This document shows, in pieces, positions 1 to 8,720 of a stretch of 8,988 nucleotides of DNA. Position numbers and translations under genes: made by a program. The notes beneath the pieces were generated by a model, which was not told the DNA's origin, did not search any database, and saw only the letters and a program-made list of their open reading frames with translations. Location of the stretch: positions 1 to 8,988 of the forward strand of contig JAVHVN010000023.1 in NCBI GenBank assembly GCA_032160545.1, in the 5' to 3' direction. This DNA comes from DATGFB01 sp032160545. GTDB taxonomy: Bacteria > Actinomycetota > Actinomycetes > Mycobacteriales > Jatrophihabitantaceae. Numbering within the stretch: the first letter of the stretch is position 1; each line of letters begins with the position of its first letter.

Positions 1-2403
<2,403 letters not shown>

Positions 2404-2487
2404 CGTTCGTCCGCGGCTGGTCGTCTGCTACTGCGGCCGTCGCTAGCTTGTGCAGCAACGTCGCGCGGATCGTTCTGCGCCGGCTGC

Positions 2488-2526
2488 CCTGTCGTAGTCG
2501 TCGTCCAGTCCTGTCGTAGTCGTCGT
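2488..2526 (+). repeat. Two perfect 17-bp direct repeats upstream of the HNH gene
   Basis: The sequence CCTGTCGTAGTCGTCGT occurs at 2488-2504 and again at 2510-2526, separated by CCAGT. The period is 22 bp, close to two helical turns, so both copies would face the same side of the DNA. The downstream copy runs directly into the AT-rich -10 box of the next gene. Position and phasing suggest a duplicated regulator site, but slippage duplication without function is also possible. Confidence 0.9.
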
Positions 2527-2533
2527 ATAAAAT
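2511..2533 (+). promoter_or_regulatory. Candidate PafBC (RecA-independent DNA-damage) type promoter of the DUF222/HNH gene
   Basis: CTGTCGTAG (2511-2519), then exactly 8 bases, then TAAAAT (2528-2533). The mycobacterial RecA-NDp/PafBC promoter consensus is TTGTCRGTG-N8-TANNNT. Here the TGTCR core, the last G, the N8 spacing and the TANNNT box agree; three of the nine upstream bases do not. No TTGACA-like -35 box is seen. The -10 box ends 7 bases before the ATG at 2541, so transcription probably starts at or next to the start codon. The absence of a Shine-Dalgarno sequence before this ATG fits a leaderless mRNA. The -10 box is well supported; assignment to PafBC is inference. Confidence 0.55.
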
Positions 2534-2540
2534 AGAACGC

Positions 2541-4124
2541 ATGAGCGATTCAGTCGAGGCGGACGAGGAGGCGGCGCGTCTTGCTGCTGCTGTCCCGGCG
2601 GGCTGCGTCGCTGACGAGCTCGTCGCGATCTTGCCGGCGCTGTCCAATGAGGGTTCCCTTGACGCGGCGCGGGGTTTCGAGCGGCTGATCGCCTGGTTGC
2701 AGGGCAAGCAGGCCGCGGCCTTGGCGCAGGCGGCCCGGAGGGCGCCGGCGATCTGGCGCAATTCCGAGCACAACTGGACCCAGGAGCAGGTCGAGAACGT
2801 GCTGGCGGTATCCGCGAACGGCGCCGGCGCGCGCATGCAGGTCGCCCACTACCTCGAGGAGCACCCGCTGACCACGCAGCTGCTCGAGCGGGGCGAGATC
2901 ACCCTGTCGCACGTGCGGGTGTTCATCGACGAGTTGGCCAACTGCAGTGCCGAGGTGGCCGGCGCGGTCGAGGCGGCGGTCCTACCGACCGCGCCTGGTC
3001 GTACCCCGGCCGCGGTCCGCCGATCGGTGCGCCGCGCGGTGCTGCGGCACACACCGCCTCAGACGCAGGCCGACCAGCTCGACCGGCGCGGCGCTGACAC
3101 GTGGGTGGCGTCGTTCGAGACGAACGACGGCATGGCCGAACTTCGCGCCCGAGGCCCGGTCGAGGGGGTGCACGCCGTCATGGCAACACTCACCGGGATG
3201 GCCCGGGCGGCGCGCGCGACTGAACCGCGCGGCACCCGCACCGGCGATCAGCGCCGCTTCGACGCGCTGGTCCAGTTGGCCACGACGGCAGATCCCAACA
3301 GTCCGGTCGCCAGGGAGCAGCGGCTACGCCCTGCGGTGCAGGTCGTGGTGGCGCTGTCCACGCTGCTCGCCCTGGACGAGCAGCCCGCCGAGCTGGATGG
3401 GCAGCCGATCCCTGCCCAACTGGCCCGTCGCATTGCCGCCGACCCCTCCGGCAGCTGGCGGCGGCTGGTCACCGACGAACTCGGGGTGCTGCGCGACTAC
3501 GGCCGCAGCACCTACCGCCCACCTGCAGACCTCGCCGATCATGTCCTGGCCCGGGACCGCACGTGTACGTGGCCGGGGTGCCACCGACCGGCGCAGCGCT
3601 GCGACATCGACCATCGCCGCGGGTGGGCCGACGGCGGGCAGACCGCGGAACCGAACCTGCAGGCGCTGTGCCGACGCCATCACCGCGCGAAGGACCACGC
3701 CGGCTGGCGCACCCGCCTGCTCGCCGACGGCAGCACTGAATGGACCAGTCCTGCCGGCCGCACAACCATCCGGCCACCCGCCACCTACCCCGTCGACACG
3801 ACCGGCCGGGACCTTCGAAAACGACGACGCCAGACCGCCCGATCAGACCGGTCCGGCAGCGAGATACAGGCACAGGACGTCACTGAGGGGCCGGGGACGG
3901 TGCGGCGCCGCGAGCCTGAAGCACCACGGCACGTCGCGGCACCGGGCCACCCGGTCGCACCCGGCGAGCCGGCAGCAGCTCGCGCCCCCGACATGCCGGG
4001 CCACCCGGTCGCACCCGGCGAGCCGGCGAAATCTCGCGCCCCCGACATGCCGGGCCACCAGGCCGCACCCGGCGAGCTGGCGGCGTCTCATCGCCCGGAG
4101 CGGCCCCCGGATCTGGCGACCTGA
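2541..4124 (+). CDS. DUF222 / HNH endonuclease-domain protein (13E12-repeat family)
   Basis: A 527-aa protein with the family's two-part layout. Residues about 20-320 are the mostly helical, Ala/Arg-rich DUF222 region. Residues about 331-390 are an HNH nuclease domain: ARDRTCTWPGC (Cys342, Cys347), the catalytic DIDH (Asp357, His358), PNLQALC (Asn372, Cys377) and RRHH (His380, His381). The catalytic and zinc-ligand residues all look intact, so a metal-dependent DNA nuclease activity is plausible; the biological role of the family is not established. After about residue 420 comes a basic stretch (RKRRR), then a disordered Pro/Ala/Gly tail with 18-residue repeats. The ATG at 2541 has no ribosome-binding site and sits 7 bases after a -10 box, indicating leaderless expression. 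Such genes are multi-copy in many Mycobacteriales, and some M. tuberculosis members are DNA-damage responsive. It stands between ppdK and the dgt-dnaG cluster as its own unit. Confidence 0.92.
   Translation: MSDSVEADEEAARLAAAVPAGCVADELVAILPALSNEGSLDAARGFERLIAWLQGKQAAALAQAARRAPAIWRNSEHNWTQEQVENVLAVSANGAGARMQVAHYLEEHPLTTQLLERGEITLSHVRVFIDELANCSAEVAGAVEAAVLPTAPGRTPAAVRRSVRRAVLRHTPPQTQADQLDRRGADTWVASFETNDGMAELRARGPVEGVHAVMATLTGMARAARATEPRGTRTGDQRRFDALVQLATTADPNSPVAREQRLRPAVQVVVALSTLLALDEQPAELDGQPIPAQLARRIAADPSGSWRRLVTDELGVLRDYGRSTYRPPADLADHVLARDRTCTWPGCHRPAQRCDIDHRRGWADGGQTAEPNLQALCRRHHRAKDHAGWRTRLLADGSTEWTSPAGRTTIRPPATYPVDTTGRDLRKRRRQTARSDRSGSEIQAQDVTEGPGTVRRREPEAPRHVAAPGHPVAPGEPAAARAPDMPGHPVAPGEPAKSRAPDMPGHQAAPGELAASHRPERPPDLAT
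3942..4103 (+). repeat. 54-bp in-frame tandem repeat (3 copies) in the tail of the HNH gene
   Basis: Units are at 3942-3995, 3996-4049 and 4050-4103. By eye, units 1 and 2 differ at only 4 of 54 bases, all within the Ala-Ala-Ala versus Ala-Lys-Ser codons; unit 3 is more diverged. Each encodes 18 residues of the type PGHPVAPGEPAxxRAPDM. Because 54 is a multiple of 3, copy-number change would keep the frame. The near-identity of units 1 and 2 suggests recent duplication. Confidence 0.93.
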
Positions 4125-4125
4125 T

Positions 4126-4154
4126 CCGCGGCTGGCGAGCTCCGGTTGCCGCGG
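4126..4154 (+). terminator. Possible terminator hairpin after the DUF222/HNH gene
   Basis: CCGCGGC (4126-4132) is perfectly complementary to GCCGCGG (4148-4154), giving a 7-bp all-GC stem with a 15-base loop that begins two bases after the HNH stop codon. No T-tract follows, so it would be an atypical terminator of the kind proposed for actinobacteria. It could also simply reflect GC-rich sequence. Confidence 0.33.
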
Positions 4155-4176
4155 GCCGCGACCACCAGGATCGGTA

Positions 4177-4182
4177 TACGGT
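4177..4182 (+). promoter_or_regulatory. Candidate -10 box of the ybjN-dgt-dnaG cluster
   Basis: TACGGT, inside TATACGGT, matches the actinobacterial TANNNT -10 pattern. It ends 6 bases before the GTG at 4189, the spacing expected for a leaderless start at that codon. No convincing -35 box is seen at the usual distance. It lies in the only gap (64 bp) ahead of the four-gene cluster. Confidence 0.35.
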
Positions 4183-4188
4183 CGGATT

Positions 4189-4671
4189 GTGTTCCGCCGT
4201 CGCCCCCGTCCCGCACCTGTCCGCGACTCGCTGAGCTCTCGGCAGCGCGAACCCGACGGCGGCACGATGGTCATGCCGACTATCGCGCTGGTTCAGCAGA
4301 TCCTCGACGAGTTCGGCCTCAAGCACTCCGTCGACGACGACGGCGACCTCGTCGTGCGCTGGGAGAAGTGCAGCGTGTTCTTCTTTTTCTACGGCGAACG
4401 CAAAGAGGTGTTACAGGCGCGGCTGTACGTGAACCGGCGCTTCTCGGTCGACAACCGCGGCGCCATCGCCTTGTTGCTCGACGAGTGGAATCGCACGAAG
4501 CTGTTTCCCAAGGCCTATACGGTGCTGCCGGACGACGGCATGGTGGGCGTCTGCGCCGAACAGTGCTTCGACTTCGAGGCCGGAGTGACGCGCGCCCAGT
4601 TGAAATACGCGATCGGGATGTGGGTCGACACGCTGCTCCGCTTCACCGACTGGGTCGATGAACAGGTCTGA
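4189..4671 (+). CDS. YbjN-domain protein
   Basis: A small soluble protein of the YbjN family, which has a fold like type III secretion chaperones and no agreed molecular function. Family-like segments are the N-terminal helix PTIALVQQILDEFGLKH, the acidic turn DDDGDLVVRW, the strand VFFFFYG, NRGAIALLLDEWNRTKLFPKAY, and the C-terminal GVTRAQLKYAIGMWVDTLLRFTDWVDEQ. No signal peptide or membrane segment is seen. The start is uncertain. The GTG at 4189 gives 160 aa and fits a leaderless start after the -10 box at 4177, but its first 26 residues are Arg/Pro-rich and not domain-like. The ATG at 4267 gives 134 aa beginning just before the domain. Neither has a clear Shine-Dalgarno. The last 14 bases overlap dgt, pointing to translational coupling with a nucleotide-metabolism gene. 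Confidence 0.85.
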   Translation: MFRRRPRPAPVRDSLSSRQREPDGGTMVMPTIALVQQILDEFGLKHSVDDDGDLVVRWEKCSVFFFFYGERKEVLQARLYVNRRFSVDNRGAIALLLDEWNRTKLFPKAYTVLPDDGMVGVCAEQCFDFEAGVTRAQLKYAIGMWVDTLLRFTDWVDEQV

Positions 4672-5944
4672 GCGAGCAGGCGGTTACAGCGCGCACGACC
4701 GCGCGCGACGCGTGGACGAACCAGAAAAGCGCGCGGGCGCCGCGCGTGGTGCTGAGGGTCGAGGCGACTTCGCCCGTGACCGGGCCCGGGTGCTGCACTC
4801 GTACGCGTTCCGCCGGCTCGCCGACAAGACCCAGGTCGTCGTGCCGGGCGAGGACGACTTTCCGCGCACCCGGCTGACTCATTCGCTCGAGGTGGCGCAG
4901 ATCGGCCGCGAGATCGGTGCCACGCTCGGCTGCGATCCCGACGTCGTCGACGCCGCGGGACTCGCGCACGACATCGGCCACCCGCCGTTCGGTCATAACG
5001 GTGAACAGGCGCTCGACGCAGTCGCGGGGGAGTGCGGCGGCTTCGAGGGCAATGCTCAGACGCTCCGGGTCCTCACCCGGCTCGAGGCCAAGGTGGTCCT
5101 GCCGGACGGTCGGGCCGCCGGCCTGAATCTCACCCGCGCGACTCTGGACGCGGCGTGCAAGTACCCGTGGGCTCGAGCGCCGGCCGGGGGGAAGTTCGGG
5201 TACTACGACGACGATCGCGCCGCATTCGACTGGCTGCGCCAGGGCGCTCCCGAGGACAGCCGTTGCCTCGAGGCGCAGGTCATGGACTGGGCGGACGATG
5301 TCGCGTACTCCGTGCACGACGTCGAGGACGGCGTGCACGGGGGCCTCATCCGGCTTTCCGAGATCGGCGACGACGCTCGCATCGACGTCTGCGAGATCGC
5401 CGCCACTGACTTCTCCGACCTGACGGCGGGGCAGTTGGCGCCCGTCCTGGACCGACTCCTCGAGCTGCCGACACTGCGCGACCTCGCCCAGTACGACGGC
5501 TCGTTCCTCGCCCAGGCGGCCGCCAAGAGGGCGACGAGTGAACTGACCGGGCGGTTCGCGGGTGCGGCCGTCGAGGCAACGCTCGCGACAGTGAGCTCCG
5601 GCGCTGCGCTCTCGCGCTACTGCGCGCAGCTGGTGGTCCCGGACCCGGTCGTGGCTGAGTGTGCCCTGCTGAAGGCCTTGGCGGTTCGGTATGTCATGCG
5701 CCGTCCCGGTTCGGCGGAGCGGCAGGCGCACGAGCGCCGGCTGCTTGCCGAACTGGTCGAGGCGATCCTTGCCGGCGTTCCTGACACCCTCGACGCCGGG
5801 TTCGCCCCGGCCTGGAAGGCAGCCGAGACGGACGCGGTCCGGCTGCGCGTGGTCGTCGACCAGGTCGCCCAACTCACCGATTCGTCGGCAGTGCACTGGC
5901 ACCAGCGACTCGTCGGCGGCGTTCGCCGCACGCGCCTAGACTGA
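4658..5944 (+). CDS. dgt: Deoxyguanosinetriphosphate triphosphohydrolase-like protein (dGTPase)
   Basis: A cytosolic HD-domain enzyme that cleaves dGTP, and in this class probably other dNTPs, to the deoxynucleoside and triphosphate, so tuning dNTP pools. Length is 428 aa, normal for the family. The N-terminal block DFARDRARVLHSYAFRRLADKTQV (residues 37-60) is the family signature. HD-domain metal ligands are visible: His75 in RLTHSLEVAQIGR, His104-Asp105 in GLAHDIGHPPFGHNGE, and the Asp213/Asp214 pair in WADDVAYSVHDVEDG; His108 and His113 are the additional conserved histidines. KYPW and KFGYYDDDRAAFDWLRQGAP (about 168-198) are also typical. The start is the ATG at 4658, inside the end of the ybjN-like gene, with no strong ribosome-binding site of its own, so coupled translation is likely. 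dnaG follows after 5 bp. Adjacent dgt and dnaG is a familiar arrangement in mycobacteria (Rv2344c-Rv2343c in M. tuberculosis). Confidence 0.96.
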   Translation: MNRSERAGGYSAHDRARRVDEPEKRAGAARGAEGRGDFARDRARVLHSYAFRRLADKTQVVVPGEDDFPRTRLTHSLEVAQIGREIGATLGCDPDVVDAAGLAHDIGHPPFGHNGEQALDAVAGECGGFEGNAQTLRVLTRLEAKVVLPDGRAAGLNLTRATLDAACKYPWARAPAGGKFGYYDDDRAAFDWLRQGAPEDSRCLEAQVMDWADDVAYSVHDVEDGVHGGLIRLSEIGDDARIDVCEIAATDFSDLTAGQLAPVLDRLLELPTLRDLAQYDGSFLAQAAAKRATSELTGRFAGAAVEATLATVSSGAALSRYCAQLVVPDPVVAECALLKALAVRYVMRRPGSAERQAHERRLLAELVEAILAGVPDTLDAGFAPAWKAAETDAVRLRVVVDQVAQLTDSSAVHWHQRLVGGVRRTRLD

Positions 5945-5949
5945 CCGCC

Positions 5950-7821
5950 GTGGCAGGGCGGATCCGGGACGAGGACATCGCCATCGTCCGCGAGAAGACG
6001 CCGATCGACGAGATAATCGGCGAGCACGTCCAGCTGCGGAATGCGGGCGGCGGCAACCTGAAGGGCATCTGCCCCTTCCACGACGAGAAGAGCCCGTCCC
6101 TCTCGGTCTCCCCGTCCCGCGGGCTCTACCACTGCTTCGGCTGCGGGGCCGGCGGCGACGTCATCCGGTTCGTGCAGAATATCGAACACGTCGACTTCTC
6201 CGAAGCCGTCGAGCGGCTCGCCGGCCGGGCGAACATCCAGCTGCGCTACGTCGAGGGTGGTGCCCCGACGAATCGCAATCACGGCCAGCGGGCCCGGTTG
6301 ATCGAGGCACACGCCGCCGCGGCCGCGTTCTACTCCGAGCAGCTGCGCAGCGCCGAGGCGCGCACCGCCCGCGAGTTCCTCAGCCGGCGCGGCTTCGACG
6401 AGTCGGTCGCCGTCCAGTTCGGTTGCGGGTACGCGCCATCGGGCTGGGACGCACTCACCAAACACCTGCTCGACAAGGGTTTCAGCGCGCCGGAGCTGAC
6501 CCTGGGCGGCTTGTCCCGTGAGTCCGGTCGCGGGTCGCTGATCGACCGGTTCCACCGCCGACTGCTCTGGCCGATCCGCGAGGTGTCGGGGGACGTCGTC
6601 GGATTCGGCGCGCGCCGGCTCTACGACGACGACCGAGCCGAGGCCAAGTACCTGAACACGCCCGATACGCCGATCTACAAGAAGAGCCACCTCCTCTACG
6701 GCGTCGACGCTGCGAAGAAGGAGATCGCCCGGCAGCATCGGGCCGTCATCGTCGAGGGCTACACCGACGTGATGGCCTGTCACCTCTCGGGCGTCACGAC
6801 CGCGGTCGCGACGTGCGGCACCGCCTTCGGGTCGGATCACATCGCGGTGATCCGCCGCCTGCTCATGGACTCCGACGCGTTCACCGGCGAGGTGATCTTC
6901 ACGTTCGACGGCGATGCAGCGGGCATGAAAGCCGCCGAACGCGCCTTCAACGACGATCAGAAGTTCATGTCGCAGACCTTCGTCGCGGTCGATGCGAGCG
7001 GCATGGACCCGTGCGACCTGCGCATCACGTCCGGCGACGCCGCGGTGCGCGACCTCGTGGCGCGCCGTATTCCCCTCGTCGAGTTCGTGCTGCGGGCCAC
7101 GGTCGGGCGCTTCGACCTCGATACCGCGGAGGGGCAGACCGGTGCGCTCGACCGCGCAGTGCCGCTCGTCGCGCGCATCAAGGACCACGCGCTGCGGGAC
7201 GAGTACGCCCGTCGCCTCGCCGGTCTGGTCGGGGTCGACGATCCGCTGCGGGTCGTGTCGCGCGTCCGTGGGCTGGTCCGCTCGGATGCCCAGCGGGCCA
7301 ACGGCACGCAGGTACCCGCCACCGCGCGTCCCGCCGAGACGGCGAAGGTCGACGAGTCGGTCGTCGCCGTCGAGCGCGAGGTACTGAAGATCGCGCTGCA
7401 GCTGCCGGCAATCGCAGGCCCGCAGTTCGACGCGCTCGGCGAGGACGCCTTTCTCGTGTCGGCACATAGGGCGCTGCGATCGGCGGTCGCAGCCGCTGGG
7501 GGAACGGCGGTCGCCGTCTCCGGCCCGGCATGGACGAGCGCCATCGAGCAGCACTTGCCGGAGACATTGCGCTCGGGGCTGCACGCCCTGGCGGTCGAGC
7601 CGCTGCATGCCGGGACCGACACCCAGGATCGCTATGCCGACGCCGTGATCGCCCGGCTGCAGGAGATCGTTGCGGCCCGGCAGGTCGCGGCAGTGAAGTC
7701 CAAATTGCAGCGGATGAACCCGCTGGACGCGCCCGAGGAACACGCCAGGCTGTTCGGGGAGCTGATCTCGCTCGAGAGCCACCGGCGCACCCTTCGCGAA
7801 CGGGCGATCGGATCCCAGTGA
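5950..7821 (+). CDS. dnaG: DNA primase
   Basis: Makes the short RNA primers for lagging-strand and initiation synthesis, working with the replicative helicase DnaB. Length is 623 aa, typical for actinobacteria. Domains in order: the CHC2 zinc-binding domain with Cys41, His44, Cys62 and Cys65 (GICPFHDEKSPS ... YHCFGCGAGGD); the N-terminal part of the RNA polymerase core, including the YLNTPDTPIYKK motif (234-245); the Toprim fold with the catalytic acids Glu269 in VEGYTDVM and Asp320/Asp322 in TFDGDAAG, plus the DPCD motif (353-356); and a C-terminal helical region from about residue 470 expected to bind DnaB. The start is the GTG at 5950, giving MAGRIRDEDI, which matches the usual beginning of the family; it lies 5 bp after the dgt stop with no clear Shine-Dalgarno. 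The last 4 bases overlap the next gene. All key residues are present, so it should be the functional, essential primase. Confidence 0.98.
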   Translation: MAGRIRDEDIAIVREKTPIDEIIGEHVQLRNAGGGNLKGICPFHDEKSPSLSVSPSRGLYHCFGCGAGGDVIRFVQNIEHVDFSEAVERLAGRANIQLRYVEGGAPTNRNHGQRARLIEAHAAAAAFYSEQLRSAEARTAREFLSRRGFDESVAVQFGCGYAPSGWDALTKHLLDKGFSAPELTLGGLSRESGRGSLIDRFHRRLLWPIREVSGDVVGFGARRLYDDDRAEAKYLNTPDTPIYKKSHLLYGVDAAKKEIARQHRAVIVEGYTDVMACHLSGVTTAVATCGTAFGSDHIAVIRRLLMDSDAFTGEVIFTFDGDAAGMKAAERAFNDDQKFMSQTFVAVDASGMDPCDLRITSGDAAVRDLVARRIPLVEFVLRATVGRFDLDTAEGQTGALDRAVPLVARIKDHALRDEYARRLAGLVGVDDPLRVVSRVRGLVRSDAQRANGTQVPATARPAETAKVDESVVAVEREVLKIALQLPAIAGPQFDALGEDAFLVSAHRALRSAVAAAGGTAVAVSGPAWTSAIEQHLPETLRSGLHALAVEPLHAGTDTQDRYADAVIARLQEIVAARQVAAVKSKLQRMNPLDAPEEHARLFGELISLESHRRTLRERAIGSQ

Positions 7822-8333
7822 GACGGTTGTTCGCCCGGCGGGACAGCCCGCCCGCCATCACCGGCATGCCGAAGGACGAGCGGATCGTCTCGTGGGCCGA
7901 TTCCTTCGGCGGCGAGGTCGTTGCGGCTACCCGCCGCGGTCTGTGGTGGCCGACCGACGACACGCACCGGCTGATCGGGTGGCAATACGTAGACAAGGCG
8001 GTCTGGCGCGACGAGGCGCTGACGGTCGTCGAGGCCGAGGTGGTCGACGACCTGCTCCTCGTCGACCGGGCACCGATCGCCGTCCGCGTCGAGAATCCGC
8101 GCGACCTGCCGGCCACGGTGCGCAAGCGGGTCGAGGGCAACGTCGTGCGCTCCGAACTCCAGCCGGTGCCGGGCGGCTCCGCGCGCTTCGTCGCACGACG
8201 GCTGCCCGGCGAGGACGGGCTGGCGATGTGGGTCCGCCTCGAGCCCGGCACGCGCGACGAGCCCGAGCTGCGCGAGCACCTCAGGGCGCGGATCGCGCTG
8301 TGGCGGCAGCAGTGGGAGGCGGCGTTGCGCTGA
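7818..8333 (+). CDS. Conserved protein of unknown function coupled to dnaG
   Basis: A 171-aa protein with no domain I can name. The start is the GTG at 7818, which overlaps the dnaG stop as GTGA, the classic stop-start overlap of coupled genes; an ATG at 7866 would give a shorter product. The sequence has a basic N-terminus (RRLFARR), then a probably beta-rich, Trp-rich middle (VVAATRRGLWWP, IGWQYVDKAVWRD, residues about 34-65), alternating hydrophobic strands (LTVVEAEVVDDLLLVDRAPIAVRV, about 68-91), and a conserved-looking DLPATVRKRVEGNVVRSE (96-113). It ends in a charged amphipathic helix (about 146-171). No signal peptide or membrane span is seen, so it is probably cytosolic. The arrangement of short strands followed by one helix resembles PH-like or 'read a value, bind a surface' folds, but that is speculation. 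Position and codon use mark it as a true gene, last of the ybjN-dgt-dnaG cluster. Confidence 0.85.
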   Translation: MRRLFARRDSPPAITGMPKDERIVSWADSFGGEVVAATRRGLWWPTDDTHRLIGWQYVDKAVWRDEALTVVEAEVVDDLLLVDRAPIAVRVENPRDLPATVRKRVEGNVVRSELQPVPGGSARFVARRLPGEDGLAMWVRLEPGTRDEPELREHLRARIALWRQQWEAALR

Positions 8334-8334
8334 C

Positions 8335-8350
8335 GCCGCCGGTCAGCGGC
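8335..8350. terminator. Weak hairpin between convergent genes
   Basis: GCCGC (8335-8339) pairs with GCGGC (8346-8350) around a 6-base loop, in the 29-bp gap between the 171-aa gene and the minus-strand YtxH-like gene. A shared bidirectional terminator is expected here, but the stem is only 5 bp and no T-tract follows on either strand, so support is slight. Confidence 0.22.
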
Positions 8351-8362
8351 TGATGCGGCAGG

Positions 8363-8605
8363 TCAGGAGTGGTAGCCGTTCGCGGTCGGCCCGTTCGCGC
8401 CACCGTGGAGCTTCGAGGCGACCGAGAGGCGTGCCCGCTGGGCGACCGTGTCGACCTGCGCCTGCAGCACGCCCGCGGTCGTCTGCACGGTCTGGCTGCC
8501 GGCAATGCGACGGCCCAGGGCGATGATGGTCTCGTAGCGCTCGCGGCCGGCACGGCTGCCGAGGACATAGCCGACGGCGCTGCCCACCAGGAACGACAGC
8601 TTCAT
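8363..8605 (-). CDS. YtxH-like small membrane-anchored protein
   Basis: An 80-aa protein on the minus strand. MKLSFLVGSAVGYVLGSRAGRERYETI (residues 1-27) is a short glycine-zipper hydrophobic segment ending in the typical GxRAGRERYExI motif of YtxH-like proteins. It is followed by an amphipathic helical stretch (about 28-66) and a polar Gly/Asn tail. It probably sits at the inner membrane with most of the chain in the cytoplasm; the function of such proteins is unknown. Translation is well supported: the ATG (complement of 8603-8605) is preceded by AAGGAGA (complement of 8612-8618) at 6-base spacing, the clearest ribosome-binding site in the window. In M. tuberculosis a small gene (Rv2342) likewise converges on dnaG; I believe it is the counterpart, from memory. 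Confidence 0.85.
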   Translation of the reverse strand: MKLSFLVGSAVGYVLGSRAGRERYETIIALGRRIAGSQTVQTTAGVLQAQVDTVAQRARLSVASKLHGGANGPTANGYHS

Positions 8606-8638
8606 CGGCGGTCTCCTTGCTGTCAGGGTTGTCGGCCC

Positions 8639-8644
8639 ACCCTA
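8639..8644 (-). promoter_or_regulatory. Candidate -10 box for the YtxH-like gene
   Basis: On the minus strand this reads TAGGGT, fitting TANNNT, and lies about 34 bases upstream of the ATG with the AAGGAGA ribosome-binding site in between. No -35 box stands out. It would make this gene divergent from the tRNA-Asn. Confidence 0.3.
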
Positions 8645-8674
8645 ACCCGGGGCAGGGCCGGGGCCGGCGTGCGA

Positions 8675-8680
8675 TAAGCT
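8675..8680 (+). promoter_or_regulatory. Candidate -10 box for tRNA-Asn
   Basis: TAAGCT (within GATAAGCT) fits TANNNT and is one of the few AT-rich spots in the region. It would place the transcription start near 8687, about 34 bases before the mature tRNA, a normal 5' leader for RNase P processing. No good -35 box is visible. Confidence 0.33.
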
Positions 8681-8720
8681 GGCCAGGCTGCGCCGGGCCG
8701 TACGCGCACGCATCGAGTGA

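Noticed and set aside
2404..2487. Terminator for ppdK or a LexA box in the ppdK-HNH gap
   Set aside because: Only a 5-pair stem with wobble and an 18-base loop (2413-2440) can be drawn, and nothing matches the mycobacterial SOS box (TCGAAC-N4-GTTCGA).
2947..4188. Long plus-strand open frame overlapping the HNH gene and continuing in frame into ybjN, suggesting a 574-aa fusion
   Set aside because: The upstream part is Pro/Arg/Ser-rich shadow of the HNH coding frame; only the part after 4189 has a real domain. The in-frame continuity is chance, helped by the repeat unit being a multiple of 3.
5617..7782. A 721-codon open frame on the minus strand opposite dnaG and the end of dgt
   Set aside because: Antisense open frames of this length are common opposite high-GC genes. 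The plus strand here encodes complete, motif-intact Dgt and DnaG, and the antisense translation shows no recognisable domain.
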